Positions 23,399 through 35,001 of a stretch of 64,000 bases of DNA are shown piece by piece. Both the position numbers and the translations under genes were made by a program. Below the pieces are notes generated by a model. That model was not told the DNA's origin and searched no databases. It saw only the letters and a program-made list of their open reading frames with translations. Source of the stretch: Candidatus Magasanikbacteria bacterium RIFOXYC2_FULL_42_28 (lineage in GTDB: Bacteria; Patescibacteria; ABY1; Magasanikbacterales; GWA2-37-8). Every line of letters begins with the position of its first letter. Positions within the stretch are counted from its first letter, which is position 1. The stretch covers positions 1 through 64,000 of the forward strand of contig MFQZ01000008.1 of assembly GCA_001784435.1 (NCBI GenBank), given 5' to 3'.

Positions 23399-24119
23399 AT
23401 TTTTTAAATATTTTTAAAAGTTCAAGCAGGCCGTCGGCAATCACTATTCTGTCCTCATAATCAGCTCTTAAATTTGCCATAACTTTTTCACCGCTACTAC
23501 GCTCGTCGCGAGTGTCGCGCCTTAAAAAAACCACTAAGTCATTAAACGCCAAAAGCAATTCGGCCGATTCATCCGCGCGGTCATTAAATAACACCGTATT
23601 TTTGCCGGTAAAATCTGCGCCAAACAGCGCGCGCAAGGCCTCGGCCTTACCACCATTTTCTTTAACCGTAAACACCGTATTTTTATCACTAAAAATTTTA
23701 TCAATTTTAACCCAACGCATTTTTTCCAACTGCCAATCACGCACGCCCAAACTTAACAGATAATAATTTAATTTTTTTTGCTGACAAAATTCCAATAATT
23801 CGCGCGCCCCTGAAAGCAACAAACCCGCACCCTTTTTCTGAATTTCACCCACCACCGCGCCCGTCGCGATTTCGTCAATGTTTCTGCCTTCGACCTGACA
23901 ACGACGACGAACCTCATCAACATAACGCGCTAAGGTAATAGCGATAATTCCATCCTGTTCATTACGCGCGGCCGAATAAAACGCGCGCGACTGTTCGTCC
24001 GAAAAACCATTCGCCTGGGCAATGGCGCGAAACAAAAATTTCAATTGCATGGCGTCAAACAGCGTATTATCAAAATCAAACACCACTGTTGGTTTTTTAC
24101 CAATTAAATTCTTTGCCAT
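23388..24119 (-). CDS. HAD-superfamily hydrolase
   Basis: A 243-residue haloacid-dehalogenase-fold phosphatase. Motif I is VFDFDNTLFD (nucleophile Asp), motif II serine is in LLSLGVRDW and motif IV acidic residues are in LFNDRADESAE, with a helical cap between residues 22 and 95. The substrate is unknown; its place between the TrmB regulator and glmU suggests a sugar phosphate. It overlaps both neighbours (16 bp and 11 bp), so translation is coupled. Confidence 0.85.
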   Translation of the reverse strand: MAKNLIGKKPTVVFDFDNTLFDAMQLKFLFRAIAQANGFSDEQSRAFYSAARNEQDGIIAITLARYVDEVRRRCQVEGRNIDEIATGAVVGEIQKKGAGLLLSGARELLEFCQQKKLNYYLLSLGVRDWQLEKMRWVKIDKIFSDKNTVFTVKENGGKAEALRALFGADFTGKNTVLFNDRADESAELLLAFNDLVVFLRRDTRDERSSGEKVMANLRADYEDRIVIADGLLELLKIFKKYVS

Positions 24120-24835
24120 AAAGCATCAAATAATTTTTTTTGAGTTTCAAACACGCCCGCGTTTTCAATTACCACGCCCCACGGATCGCCTTTGGCGTCC
24201 AAAGAAATATAAGCCACATGTCCGGGATAAATAATAATATAGGTGCCGTGATCACCGCCCGCGAGCCACTTGCGTTCGTCCAAACCACGCAACTGTCCGC
24301 CCTCGCCCAAAGCAATTACTTTTACGGCCACGCTTTTGCCAATGCGCGCATCCGAAAATGTCGGCCAATTGTCGTACAAAAATTTCCGCACGCCTTCGGC
24401 GGAAAAAATCCGATAAGTTTTTTCAGCATCTTCCGCGCAAACATCCAGCACCTCTTCTAAAATTTTATTAATTTCATCTTTTTCAAAATACCGGGCAATT
24501 GGTCGCGCGCCCCCGCGGTTATATAGCGCCTCTAATTCCGTAGTCATTTGCGCCAAACGTGTTTCTGTTTCTCGCCACGCGGACTGCTCTTCGCGCGCCA
24601 AACGAACCAAACGCTCCGGCGGTGTTGCCACAAACGACTGGCGCGTATCTTTTTTATAAAATTCCACGAGCCCTTTTTGTTCCAGCCAATTTAAGGCCTC
24701 ATAAACCGTACCCCGATTAAGCCCACAGGAATCAGCTAAATCACGCACTGATGACGGGCCCAAACTTAATAATGCCAAATATACTTTGGAAAATTTGTCA
24801 GAAAAACCTAATTTTTTAAAAATCTCAATATCCAT
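24104..24835 (-). CDS. TrmB-family transcriptional regulator
   Basis: A 243-residue regulator with an N-terminal winged helix (residues 1-70, GPSSVRDLADSCGLNRGTVYEALNWLEQKGLV), a short coiled-coil linker and a C-terminal effector domain (ARYFEKDEINKILEEVLDV ... YPGHVAYISLDAKGDPWGVVIEN). TrmB proteins, best known in archaea, sense sugars and control sugar genes. As first gene of the operon containing glmS, glmU(N) and yvcK, it probably adjusts amino-sugar synthesis. Its own promoter carries a palindrome, suggesting autoregulation. The 5' leader is only about 9 nt. Confidence 0.85.
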   Translation of the reverse strand: MDIEIFKKLGFSDKFSKVYLALLSLGPSSVRDLADSCGLNRGTVYEALNWLEQKGLVEFYKKDTRQSFVATPPERLVRLAREEQSAWRETETRLAQMTTELEALYNRGGARPIARYFEKDEINKILEEVLDVCAEDAEKTYRIFSAEGVRKFLYDNWPTFSDARIGKSVAVKVIALGEGGQLRGLDERKWLAGGDHGTYIIIYPGHVAYISLDAKGDPWGVVIENAGVFETQKKLFDALWQRI

Positions 24836-24849
24836 ATTTTGGCTAATAT

Positions 24850-24896
24850 TAGTATAATACTAAATAAAAAAACTGTCAACTTTTTGCTGACAGTTT
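24850..24896 (-). promoter_or_regulatory. Promoter and operator of the TrmB-glm operon
   Basis: On the - strand TTGACA (24879-24874), 17-nt spacer, TATACT (24856-24851), a near-perfect promoter. TAGTATAATACTA (24850-24862) is a palindrome centred on the -10, the natural place for TrmB to bind. A second inverted repeat, AAACTGTCA/TGACAGTTT (24870-24878 and 24888-24896), straddles the -35. Confidence 0.7.
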
Positions 24897-24924
24897 CTGT
24901 GGATAACTACTAAATTTGGCTAAC

Positions 24925-25458
24925 TTACGCGATTTTAGCACGCGGATCAATAACATTATTACGCAGTTCCTTCCAAGGATAGACCGGCCAGGCCTCAATT
25001 TCCCGACCGGAATAATCAGGGGTAAATTCTGACCAAGGTTGTTTGTAAAGCACGGCATAACGGACCTCTTGCGGTTGTTTCATATCCATATACGACTTCA
25101 TCATTTTTAAAGTCGAACCCGACACGGCCATTTCATCCACCACCAATATTTTTAACCCGCGCACATCTTTGGTTAATTCTTGGGTAATCACCGGTCGCTC
25201 CATTAAATCCTGTTCCTTACCATCTTGTTGAGTTTTGGAAAAATCAATCTTAACAACATACAACTGTTTATTACCCAAAGTGTAAGCGATAAGCGCGGCG
25301 GGGATAAGACCAGAACGCGCGATTGACACTATCAAATCCGGCTCAAAATTATCGTGTTTCATGTCATCAATAATTTTTAACGTATCCTTTTCCACATCCT
25401 CCCAACTCAAACGTAATGTCCCAACATTCTTTTTATACAAATCAATTGGTTTTGCCAT
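24925..25458 (-). CDS. Purine-type phosphoribosyltransferase
   Basis: A type I phosphoribosyltransferase of about 177 residues. The PRPP-binding loop is ILVVDEMAVSGSTLKMM, preceded by IARSGLIPAALIAYTLG. The size and arrangement fit hypoxanthine/xanthine/guanine salvage enzymes, but the base-recognition part is too divergent to name the substrate. The ATG at 25458 (MAKPIDLYKKN) was chosen; an upstream start at 25476 would lie within a hairpin. Confidence 0.8.
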   Translation of the reverse strand: MAKPIDLYKKNVGTLRLSWEDVEKDTLKIIDDMKHDNFEPDLIVSIARSGLIPAALIAYTLGNKQLYVVKIDFSKTQQDGKEQDLMERPVITQELTKDVRGLKILVVDEMAVSGSTLKMMKSYMDMKQPQEVRYAVLYKQPWSEFTPDYSGREIEAWPVYPWKELRNNVIDPRAKIA

Positions 25459-25476
25459 AGTAAATATGAAATACAA

Positions 25477-25498
25477 AGCTCGATTCCAAAACCGAGCT
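25477..25498 (-). terminator. Hairpin between the aldolase and PRTase genes
   Basis: AGCTCG-GTTTTGGAAT-CGAGCT in the - strand transcript, followed by TTTGTATTT. A weak intrinsic terminator or attenuator between two co-directional genes. Confidence 0.45.
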
Positions 25499-25515
25499 AA
25501 TAAATAACAATTATA

Positions 25516-26340
25516 TTATAATCCCAACGCGATTTTCTTGATTTCCACAAATCGTGGCTTCGCAATATTGTACAAAAAATTTTGCTTTTCGTCAATAGTT
25601 TTATAATCGCCAATCTCCTGCCAAATCGCCCGACCGGCCAAGAAACCTTTACACCCAGCGGTCATTGCTTTTTTTAAATTATCTCTAAACACGTCGTATG
25701 AACCGCCGCCGGTCAAAAGTATCCACGGAATCGTCCCAAGCTTTTCGGTTATCCGCGCGCAAGCAGAATCATCACCTTCTGGATATTCTATCTTAAACAC
25801 ATCAGGTAAAATCCCGGCTTTTAAAAACATATCAACCGATCTTTCTACCCACTCTCCCCGAGTCGCGCCAACCTCTTGGTAGCCATAAGTAACAATTTCA
25901 AAAAATAATGGCAATCCACTCGCGTGACTGTCGGCTAACGCTTCACGCACAACATTCATTTGCTCTTTGACATTATCCGCTTCAGGATTAAAATATATTA
26001 ATAATTTAGTTCCGCTCGCGCCCAGTTTTTTTAATTCTGCTGATTTATATTCTAAAATAGTCAGCCGTCCTTGGTCAGTATTGGTATAACCGCTTTTTTC
26101 TAAACACAGCAAATACGGTTTGGTACGATTTTGATAGGCCGGCAAACCCACTTCCGGATCCAATAACAGCCCGCTGCATTCGGAAGCGAAAACACCAATC
26201 ACCAATTCCTTGGCGATAAGCGCTTCGTCGGCGCTGACTAATTCCGGATGCGCCGGGTTTAAAATTTTATTAAAACCTTGACGGTGGTCAAACGCCAGCA
26301 TTAAATATTTATCGCTTTGGGTAAAAATTACTTTATTCAT
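25516..26340 (-). CDS. LacD-like class I aldolase
   Basis: A 274-residue TIM-barrel protein of the LacD (tagatose-1,6-bisphosphate aldolase)/DhnA-like group. It has LMLAFDHRQGF near the N-terminus, GLLLDPEVGLP, the probable Schiff-base lysine in DVFKIEYPEGD and a phosphate-binding WILLTGGGSYDVF ... GCKGFLAGRAIWQE. It could cleave or build a phosphorylated ketose and may form the organism's sugar-aldolase step together with the transaldolase at 30.8 kb (inference). The start ATG at 26340 overlaps the end of the HD gene. Confidence 0.78.
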   Translation of the reverse strand: MNKVIFTQSDKYLMLAFDHRQGFNKILNPAHPELVSADEALIAKELVIGVFASECSGLLLDPEVGLPAYQNRTKPYLLCLEKSGYTNTDQGRLTILEYKSAELKKLGASGTKLLIYFNPEADNVKEQMNVVREALADSHASGLPLFFEIVTYGYQEVGATRGEWVERSVDMFLKAGILPDVFKIEYPEGDDSACARITEKLGTIPWILLTGGGSYDVFRDNLKKAMTAGCKGFLAGRAIWQEIGDYKTIDEKQNFLYNIAKPRFVEIKKIALGL

Positions 26341-26990
26341 ATTTTGCCATCCCACTCGCGCAAGAATTGATCTAAATAAATTTTGGTAAATTGGACTTTT
26401 TCCTTGGCCATCTTTTTCGCGGTCTCGGTATTCATCATTTCAGATAATTTCAAAATCTTTTCATAAAAAAAATTAATGCTGGTGCCTTCGATTTTTTTGT
26501 GCAAATAGACAACGCGGGGCAAACGTTTACGTGGTCGACGATCCGGATCGTGAATAATGCGTTTCAAACGTCCGCCCGTCGCGAAAGTGCGAGCGATTCC
26601 AATCGCTCCCAAATTTTCCATCCAATCGGCGTCTTGAATTATTTTACCTTCCAAAGTGGCCGGTGAAATGGTGTCGTCGCCGACAAACATGCTATCTTCC
26701 ACGATCGTAATAATTTTTTTTTGAAAATCAGCGGGAATTTCTAAAACATCCATCATCCCACGCAACACTAAAATGCCTTTTTGCTCATCAAACTCCAACT
26801 GCTTGTAATCACCTAAATCATGAAGTAACGCCGCTAATTCCACCAATTCCAAATCGCCACCCTCAACCGCTTGAATTTTTTTGGCTGTTTCCCAAACACG
26901 TTTAACATGCCAATAATCATGGCCGGTGGGCTCATTGGCCAGTTGTTTTTTTACAAAAGCCAAAGTTTTTTTGACTAATTCTGTAGGCAT
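26337..26990 (-). CDS. HD-domain phosphohydrolase
   Basis: A 217-residue HD-superfamily protein. The metal-binding residues are in GHDYWHVKRVW (His), AALLHDLGDY (His-Asp) and KIIQDADWMENLGAIG (Asp). The layout is that of the YedJ-like predicted hydrolases that act on nucleotides or phosphoesters; the substrate is not known. It ends in TGA, showing TGA is a stop in this genome. Overlaps the aldolase gene by 4 bp, hence co-transcribed. Confidence 0.82.
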   Translation of the reverse strand: MPTELVKKTLAFVKKQLANEPTGHDYWHVKRVWETAKKIQAVEGGDLELVELAALLHDLGDYKQLEFDEQKGILVLRGMMDVLEIPADFQKKIITIVEDSMFVGDDTISPATLEGKIIQDADWMENLGAIGIARTFATGGRLKRIIHDPDRRPRKRLPRVVYLHKKIEGTSINFFYEKILKLSEMMNTETAKKMAKEKVQFTKIYLDQFLREWDGKI

Positions 26991-27065
26991 AGTTATTTAG
27001 TTTGCTCAATAATTATAACACGCCGCTGACATTCTGACAACTAATTTTTGCAATTAAAAAAGAGC

Positions 27066-27182
<117 letters not shown>

Positions 27183-27259
27183 GACTCTTTTTGGTTTAAT
27201 TTGCGAATATTCTACGAATAAATAATTGGGTGCGGAACAATTCAAGCACAACTTAATGC

Positions 27260-30232
<2,973 letters not shown>

Positions 30233-30294
30233 TACAACGAAAACACTAAATAGTGCTTTCGCCTACAATTTAAAATTGCTTACCTACCCTATTA

Positions 30295-30324
30295 TTTTAT
30301 TCGTTGAATTTTTGAATTGTCAAA
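30295..30324 (-). promoter_or_regulatory. Proximal promoter of 23S rRNA
   Basis: TTGACA (30324-30319), 18-nt spacer, TAAAAT (30300-30295) on the - strand, about 60 bp before the mature 23S start. It would transcribe 23S-5S independently of the upstream RNA and of any 16S. Confidence 0.7.
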
Positions 30325-30480
30325 GTTCAGTCAGATCATTCGCAAGTATGTTACGAAATATTTTTCGCCTCATGCTTGCGCTTGCCTGAATTTTTTTCTT
30401 GTGGATTACACCGGCTCTGCCGGCGTTAAAAATTACCGCAAAATTTATTTCGCCTTGGCTCGTAAATTTTGTTAATTTTT

Positions 30481-30512
30481 AAAAAAAGAACCGCTCTATT
30501 CAAGCGGTTCTT
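30481..30512 (-). terminator. Strong intrinsic terminator between the ncRNA and 23S
   Basis: AAGAACCGCT-TGAATAG... with the perfect 10-bp partner AGCGGTTCTT, followed by a run of at least six T in the - strand transcript. Its 5' arm can instead pair with CAAGCGGTT at 30550-30542. Confidence 0.9.
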
Positions 30513-30693
30513 ATAAAATACAGAAAAAGAATTCTGCTTTTAACCGCTTGGATATTTTGAGTAAGAATTAGAGATCAGTAACATGATGGTGTTAGATTCT
30601 TTTCCCGACTTAGTCGGGACTTACCCAGAGGTCCAAGCGAACGTTAGTTCAAGTCTTGTGGACGTGGTCCCGATTTATCGGGAAGTTAACGCA
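30481..30693 (-). ncRNA. Unidentified structured RNA with alternative terminator pairing
   Basis: A perfect-consensus promoter upstream and a strong terminator define a transcript of about 210 nt with no good open frame. Predicted stems in order are TTCCCGAT/ATCGGGA, GTCC..AAG/CTTGGAC with an inner GAAC/GTTC, GTCCCGACTAAGTCGGGA, and AAGAAT/ATTCTT enclosing TAACA/TGTTA. CAAGCGGTT (30550-30542) is complementary over 9 bp to AACCGCTTG in the terminator's 5' arm, so terminator and antiterminator folds exclude each other. It matches neither RNase P, tmRNA nor SRP RNA motifs that I know; 6S RNA cannot be excluded. It could be a riboswitch-like leader reading through into 23S. Confidence 0.6.
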
Positions 30694-30699
30694 CAGGCG

Positions 30700-30728
30700 A
30701 TTATACAATAAATACAAAAAGCTGTCAA
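30700..30728 (-). promoter_or_regulatory. Perfect sigma70 promoter of the ncRNA
   Basis: TTGACA (30728-30723), exactly 17 nt, TATAAT (30705-30700) on the - strand: full consensus in all three elements, the strongest promoter in the window. Transcription would begin near 30693. Confidence 0.9.
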
Positions 30729-30766
30729 GGGAGGGTTGTGGATAACCTGTATACAAATTGTATCCA

Positions 30767-31411
30767 CTACTTTTTGGCCTTTTCCCAGTCGGCCAAAAAC
30801 TTGGTAATACCGGCATCGGTGAGCGGATGCTTAGTCATTTGTTCCAATATTTTAAAGGGAATAGTAGCAATGTGCGCGCCTAAAATGGCCGCCTGTTTGG
30901 CATGCTCCAAACTACGCACTGAAGCCACAATTATCTGCGATTCATAATTATAATTTTTTAATAAAACCACGGACTCGGCGATCATTTTCATACCGTCTTC
31001 ACCGGCATCATCTAACCGTCCCACAAACGGACTAATAAAACTCGCGCCCGCTTTCGCGCACAGCAAAACCTGATTAACCGAAAACACCAAAGTAACATTT
31101 ACTTTAATACCTTGGCCTTCTAAAATTTTTGTCGCTTTCAAACCGTCGGGCGTACAAGGAACTTTGACAATCACATTTTTGTGCCAAGCCGAAAATACAT
31201 TCCCTTCTGCTACCATTTTGTCCGCCTCTAAACTAATCACCTCGGCCGAAACCGGCCCATCCACAATTTCACAAATCTCTAAAACTGTTTGTTTAAAATC
31301 CCGACCTTCTCGGGCGACGAGCGACGGATTGGTGGTAACGCCGTCTAAAATCCCCCAGCTGGCGGCGGTTTTAATTTCTGCTACATTGGCGGTGTCTAGA
31401 AAAATTTTCAT
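30767..31411 (-). CDS. Transaldolase / fructose-6-phosphate aldolase type
   Basis: A 214-residue member of the small TalC/FSA transaldolase subfamily. The hallmarks are MKIFLDTANVAEIK, the TTNPSL motif (GVTTNPSLVAREG), VKVPCTPDGLKA with the Schiff-base lysine, and FVGRLDDAGEDG. Such proteins transfer dihydroxyacetone in the non-oxidative pentose phosphate pathway or cleave fructose-6-phosphate; sequence alone does not separate the two. It reads away from the divergent DHS-like gene and ends 39 bp before the promoter of the ncRNA. Confidence 0.92.
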   Translation of the reverse strand: MKIFLDTANVAEIKTAASWGILDGVTTNPSLVAREGRDFKQTVLEICEIVDGPVSAEVISLEADKMVAEGNVFSAWHKNVIVKVPCTPDGLKATKILEGQGIKVNVTLVFSVNQVLLCAKAGASFISPFVGRLDDAGEDGMKMIAESVVLLKNYNYESQIIVASVRSLEHAKQAAILGAHIATIPFKILEQMTKHPLTDAGITKFLADWEKAKK

Positions 31412-31449
31412 ATAATTTAAATTATTAACAACCTTAATTTAGCACACTC

Positions 31450-31478
31450 TTTACATTTTAACAAGAAGGCGATAAAAT
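31450..31478 (+). promoter_or_regulatory. Promoter of the DHS-like gene
   Basis: TTTACA (31450-31455), 17-nt spacer, TAAAAT (31473-31478), 24 bp before the ATG at 31502. The leader is short and has no obvious Shine-Dalgarno. Confidence 0.65.
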
Positions 31479-31501
31479 ATAGGCGTAAATTATTAAATTT
31501 T

Positions 31502-32602
31502 ATGTCCAAAACCAAATTTCAAAAACTATCTCCGGGCTTGCGCAAATTTATTGTCCCCGAAACCAAACCGGCTTCGGCCGGCGGTTTAAACGCGCGCCTA
31601 AAAAATGTTAAGTCGCCGGTATCCGCTTTTGCCGAAACCACTTTGAACCATTGCAACGGCGGCTCCACCATGCAGGCCGCTCTGTGGCTCAAAAATCACC
31701 TGGATAATGGGGGCAAACTAATGGTAACTTTGGCCGGTGCTTTGAGTTCGTTCCAAGTCGGCATTATGCTCGCCGAACTTATTCGCCAAGGCAAAGTCCA
31801 TTTGGTTTCGGCCACCGGCGCTAATCACGAAGAATCATACTATCGCTATGTCGCCCATTCTCATTATGCCTATATCCCCCGCTATACCGAATTAACCCCG
31901 GAGCAAGAAGCGGAATTACGCGATACCGGTTTGCGCCGAATTACCGACACTTTCTTACCGGAAGATGAAAGTGTGCGTATTATGGAACCACATTTGTTAA
32001 AGATGTGGAAAGAGGCGGAAAAAAACGGCAAAAGTTATTTACCGCACGAATATTTCCGTAGATTATTTTCCGAAAAATTAATTTCACCTGACCCACAGGC
32101 CAACCCAGATGATTGCTGGGCGTATGCCGCGTATCAAAAAAATATCCCGATTGTGGTGCCGGGTTTTGAGGATTCTACGATGGGCAATATTTTCGCGAGT
32201 TATACTTATAACGGAGCGCACAAGAAAAAAGGCAACACCAGCGTGAGCCCAAACGTGATGAAATCCGGTTTGGATTATTTCCATCTGATGTATGATTGGT
32301 ATATGAAAGAATCCCAAGACGCGCCGATTGCTTTCTTGCAATTAGGTGGTGGAATTTCGGCTGACTTTCCAATTTGCGTAGTGCCATCACTTAAACACGA
32401 TCTGAAATTGAAAAAAGTCCGCGATTGGGCTGGATTTGTGGAAATTGGTTCGTCGCCGATGTCCTACGGCTCATATTCCGGCGCTGGCGGTAAAGAAAAA
32501 ATCACCTGGGACAAATTATCAACCGAAAGTTATTATCAAATTATCCAAAGCGATGTGACAGTGGCTTTCCCTTGGATCGCGGCGGTGCTGTTGGGGTTGT
32601 AG
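31502..32602 (+). CDS. Deoxyhypusine-synthase-family enzyme
   Basis: A 366-residue NAD-dependent enzyme of the deoxyhypusine synthase fold. Recognisable parts are NHCNGGSTMQAALWLKNHL, the NAD-site strands MVTLAGALSSFQVG and SATGANHEES, VPGFEDSTMGNIFASYTYNG and LQLGGGISADFP. The C-terminal KITWDKLSTESYY keeps a lysine at the place of the catalytic Lys in the eukaryotic WGK motif. Bacteria have no eIF5A, and bacterial relatives are known or proposed to transfer the aminobutyl group to polyamines or other acceptors. With a full putrescine pathway 13 kb away, a polyamine role such as homospermidine formation is likely (inference). Confidence 0.88.
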   Translation: MSKTKFQKLSPGLRKFIVPETKPASAGGLNARLKNVKSPVSAFAETTLNHCNGGSTMQAALWLKNHLDNGGKLMVTLAGALSSFQVGIMLAELIRQGKVHLVSATGANHEESYYRYVAHSHYAYIPRYTELTPEQEAELRDTGLRRITDTFLPEDESVRIMEPHLLKMWKEAEKNGKSYLPHEYFRRLFSEKLISPDPQANPDDCWAYAAYQKNIPIVVPGFEDSTMGNIFASYTYNGAHKKKGNTSVSPNVMKSGLDYFHLMYDWYMKESQDAPIAFLQLGGGISADFPICVVPSLKHDLKLKKVRDWAGFVEIGSSPMSYGSYSGAGGKEKITWDKLSTESYYQIIQSDVTVAFPWIAAVLLGL

Positions 32603-32608
32603 AAATTG

Positions 32609-32691
32609 TGCCGACGGAGAGACTCGAACTCTCAATCCTTTTGAGAACATGCTTCTAAGGCATGCGTGTATACCAATTCCACCACGTCGGC
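32609..32691 (-). tRNA. tRNA-Leu (anticodon TAG)
   Basis: Acceptor GCCGACG/CGTCGGC, anticodon stem CATGC/GCATG with loop CTTAGAA giving TAG (codon CUA), and a long type II variable arm (TTCTCAAAAGGATTGAGA). No CCA encoded. It lies on the - strand between the convergent DHS-like and pnp genes. Confidence 0.93.
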
Positions 32692-32731
32692 TTAATTCAC
32701 CGATATTTAACCATAAAAACATCCAAAAATC

Positions 32732-32764
32732 AATAGACGGACCAAATTGGCCCGTCTATTTTTT
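32732..32764. terminator. Bidirectional terminator (pnp / DHS-like)
   Basis: AATAGACGG and CCGTCTATT arms with an inner CCA/TGG pair, followed by T on the + strand and ATTTTT on the - strand. Confidence 0.8.
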
Positions 32765-32769
32765 ATCTC

Positions 32770-34983
32770 TTAGAATTTTCGTCCTCCGCCACCATGTCCA
32801 CCACCGCCAAATCCACCACTACGTGGCGGACGGCGTTCAAATGGCGGTGGTTCTACAAAACCTTCTGGTTTTGGTATGAGCGCTTTCATGCTCAAATTAA
32901 TCCGGCCTAAATTATCAACTTCTTTGACAACTACTTTTACTTTGTCGCCAATTTTCATCACATCGCGTGGGCTGTTGGTGCGACTCCAAGCAATATCAGA
33001 AACATGCACCATACCATCTTTACCCGGGACAATTTCCACAAACGCGCCAAAATCTTCAATGCGCACCACCGTGCCTTCAAATTGTTCGCCCGGCATCGGG
33101 TCGTGCGTTAAATCATGAATCCATTTCTTGGCTTTTAACATTCCTTCGGGTTCATGGGAAGTGATAAACACCGAACCATCTTGCTCAATGTCAATATCCA
33201 CGCCGGTCTCGGCGATGATTTTGTTAATCATTTTTCCGCCCGGACCGATGACATCGCGGATCTTTTCCGGATCAATCATCATGATTTCAATACGTGGCGC
33301 GTATTTGGATAAATCCGCGCGCGGAGTGGAAATAATTTTTTCCATTGCGGTTAAAATTTCCAAACGTGCGGCTTTTGATTTGGTAAATGTCTCTTGCACA
33401 ATTTCCCAACTCAAACCGGTGGTCTTGGTATCCATTTGGATAGCCGTAATACCATCGCGGGTGCCGGTAATTTTGAAATCCATACCGCCCGGTCCATCTT
33501 CTACATCTTGTAAATCCGTTAAAATTTTGTAACGGCCTTTTTCGTCGCTCGCTAATCCCATGGCAATTCCGCCCACCATTTTTTTAATTGGTACGCCAGC
33601 GTCCATTAAGGATAAAGTGGAGCCACAGGTAGAAGCCATGGAAGACGAACCGTTTGAACCCAAAACCTCGGACACAACACGCATAGCATAAGGAAATGTC
33701 TTTTGATCAGGTAAAACCGGCTCTAACGCACGCTCTGCCAAGGCACCGTGGCCAATGGAACGGTTGCCAGCGCCTCGAAGTGGCCCGGCCTCACCATAAG
33801 TGGCTGGGGTGTCATTGTAGTGGTGCATGTAGCGTTTGGTGCTGTCTTCGGACATCGTATCAATCGTTTGCACATCACCCGGCGCGCCCAAAGTAACAAC
33901 CGACAACACTTGCGTATCGCCGCGTTGGAACAAACCGGAACCATGCGTGCGTGGCAATAATCCCACACCGATATTTAACGGACGAATCTGGTCTAATTTG
34001 CGATCGTCTAAACGCTGGCCCTTATCCAAAATTCGCGCGGTAATAACTTTTTCTACATAAATTTTTACGCGTCCCAAAATTACTTTAGAAGTGTCGGCAT
34101 CGGCCTCTTTGGTTTTTAACATTTCCGCGACGGCAGTGGAAAATCGGCTAATCATTTCCACACGCGCGCGACGATCCGGTTTAGGTGCGTCAAAAACCCA
34201 ATCATTGGCATGTCCTTTCACAAACGCAATTACTTCGGTTTCAATATCGCGTAATTTTTGTTCAGCTTCAGAAACATTTTTGGATAAATCCAATTTCTTT
34301 TCACCCACTTCGGCTTGAATTTTTTTAATAAAATTCACGACGGTCGCGAAATTTTCCGAACCAAATTTAATCGCTTCTAAAATTTCGTTATCGGCGACAT
34401 CGTTCACGCCGGCTTCCACCATTACCACTTTGCCTTCGGAACCGGCCACCACCAAATCAAAATCAGATTTTGTACGCTGTTCAACGCTCGGATTCAAAAT
34501 CAATTTACCATCAATGCGTCCCACGCGAGAAACCGAAATCGGACCATCCCACGGCAAATTGGAAATTGATAACGCCACCGAAGCGGCAATCATCGCCGGC
34601 ACTTGCGGGTCATTTTCACTATCATACGAAAGGGCGGTCAAAATAACTTGCACATCGTTACGCAGTCGCTCATCAAACAACGGACGAATCGCACGGTCAA
34701 CTAAACGACCGGACAAAATCGCGTCCTCGGTCGGACGGCCTTCGCGTTTGATAAATCGTGAGCCCTTGATTTTTCCGGCCGCGTAAAATTTTTCTTCAAA
34801 ATTCACCATCAGCGGGAAAAAATCCAAACCCGGACGTAAATTCGGACTCATGACAGCGGTTGCTAAAATTACCGTGTCGCCATAGCGCACAGTACAAGAG
34901 GCGTTTGTCTGTAAAGCCAAACGACCTGTTTCCACGGTAAGCGTTCTACCCGCCCACTCGGTGGACCAATTTTTAATATCCAT
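32770..34983 (-). CDS. pnp: Polynucleotide phosphorylase
   Basis: 3'-5' phosphorolytic exoribonuclease, 737 residues. Two RNase PH-like domains (first from residue 1; second near 325, GQRLDDRKLDQIRPL, with catalytic GSSSMASTCG and GVPIKKMVGGIAMGL) enclose an all-helical linker, then a KH domain (IDPEKIRDVIGPGGKMINKI, about 575-635) and an S1 domain (EQFEGTVVRIEDFGAFVEI, about 640-705). The tail is rich in Gly, Arg and Phe. The order rpsO...pnp is the classical one, here with a NYN gene between. The leader hairpin at 35002-35049 resembles the RNase III target that autoregulates E. coli pnp. Confidence 0.97.
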   Translation of the reverse strand: MDIKNWSTEWAGRTLTVETGRLALQTNASCTVRYGDTVILATAVMSPNLRPGLDFFPLMVNFEEKFYAAGKIKGSRFIKREGRPTEDAILSGRLVDRAIRPLFDERLRNDVQVILTALSYDSENDPQVPAMIAASVALSISNLPWDGPISVSRVGRIDGKLILNPSVEQRTKSDFDLVVAGSEGKVVMVEAGVNDVADNEILEAIKFGSENFATVVNFIKKIQAEVGEKKLDLSKNVSEAEQKLRDIETEVIAFVKGHANDWVFDAPKPDRRARVEMISRFSTAVAEMLKTKEADADTSKVILGRVKIYVEKVITARILDKGQRLDDRKLDQIRPLNIGVGLLPRTHGSGLFQRGDTQVLSVVTLGAPGDVQTIDTMSEDSTKRYMHHYNDTPATYGEAGPLRGAGNRSIGHGALAERALEPVLPDQKTFPYAMRVVSEVLGSNGSSSMASTCGSTLSLMDAGVPIKKMVGGIAMGLASDEKGRYKILTDLQDVEDGPGGMDFKITGTRDGITAIQMDTKTTGLSWEIVQETFTKSKAARLEILTAMEKIISTPRADLSKYAPRIEIMMIDPEKIRDVIGPGGKMINKIIAETGVDIDIEQDGSVFITSHEPEGMLKAKKWIHDLTHDPMPGEQFEGTVVRIEDFGAFVEIVPGKDGMVHVSDIAWSRTNSPRDVMKIGDKVKVVVKEVDNLGRINLSMKALIPKPEGFVEPPPFERRPPRSGGFGGGGHGGGGRKF

Positions 34984-35001
34984 AGGGATACCTTTCCAGA
35001 G

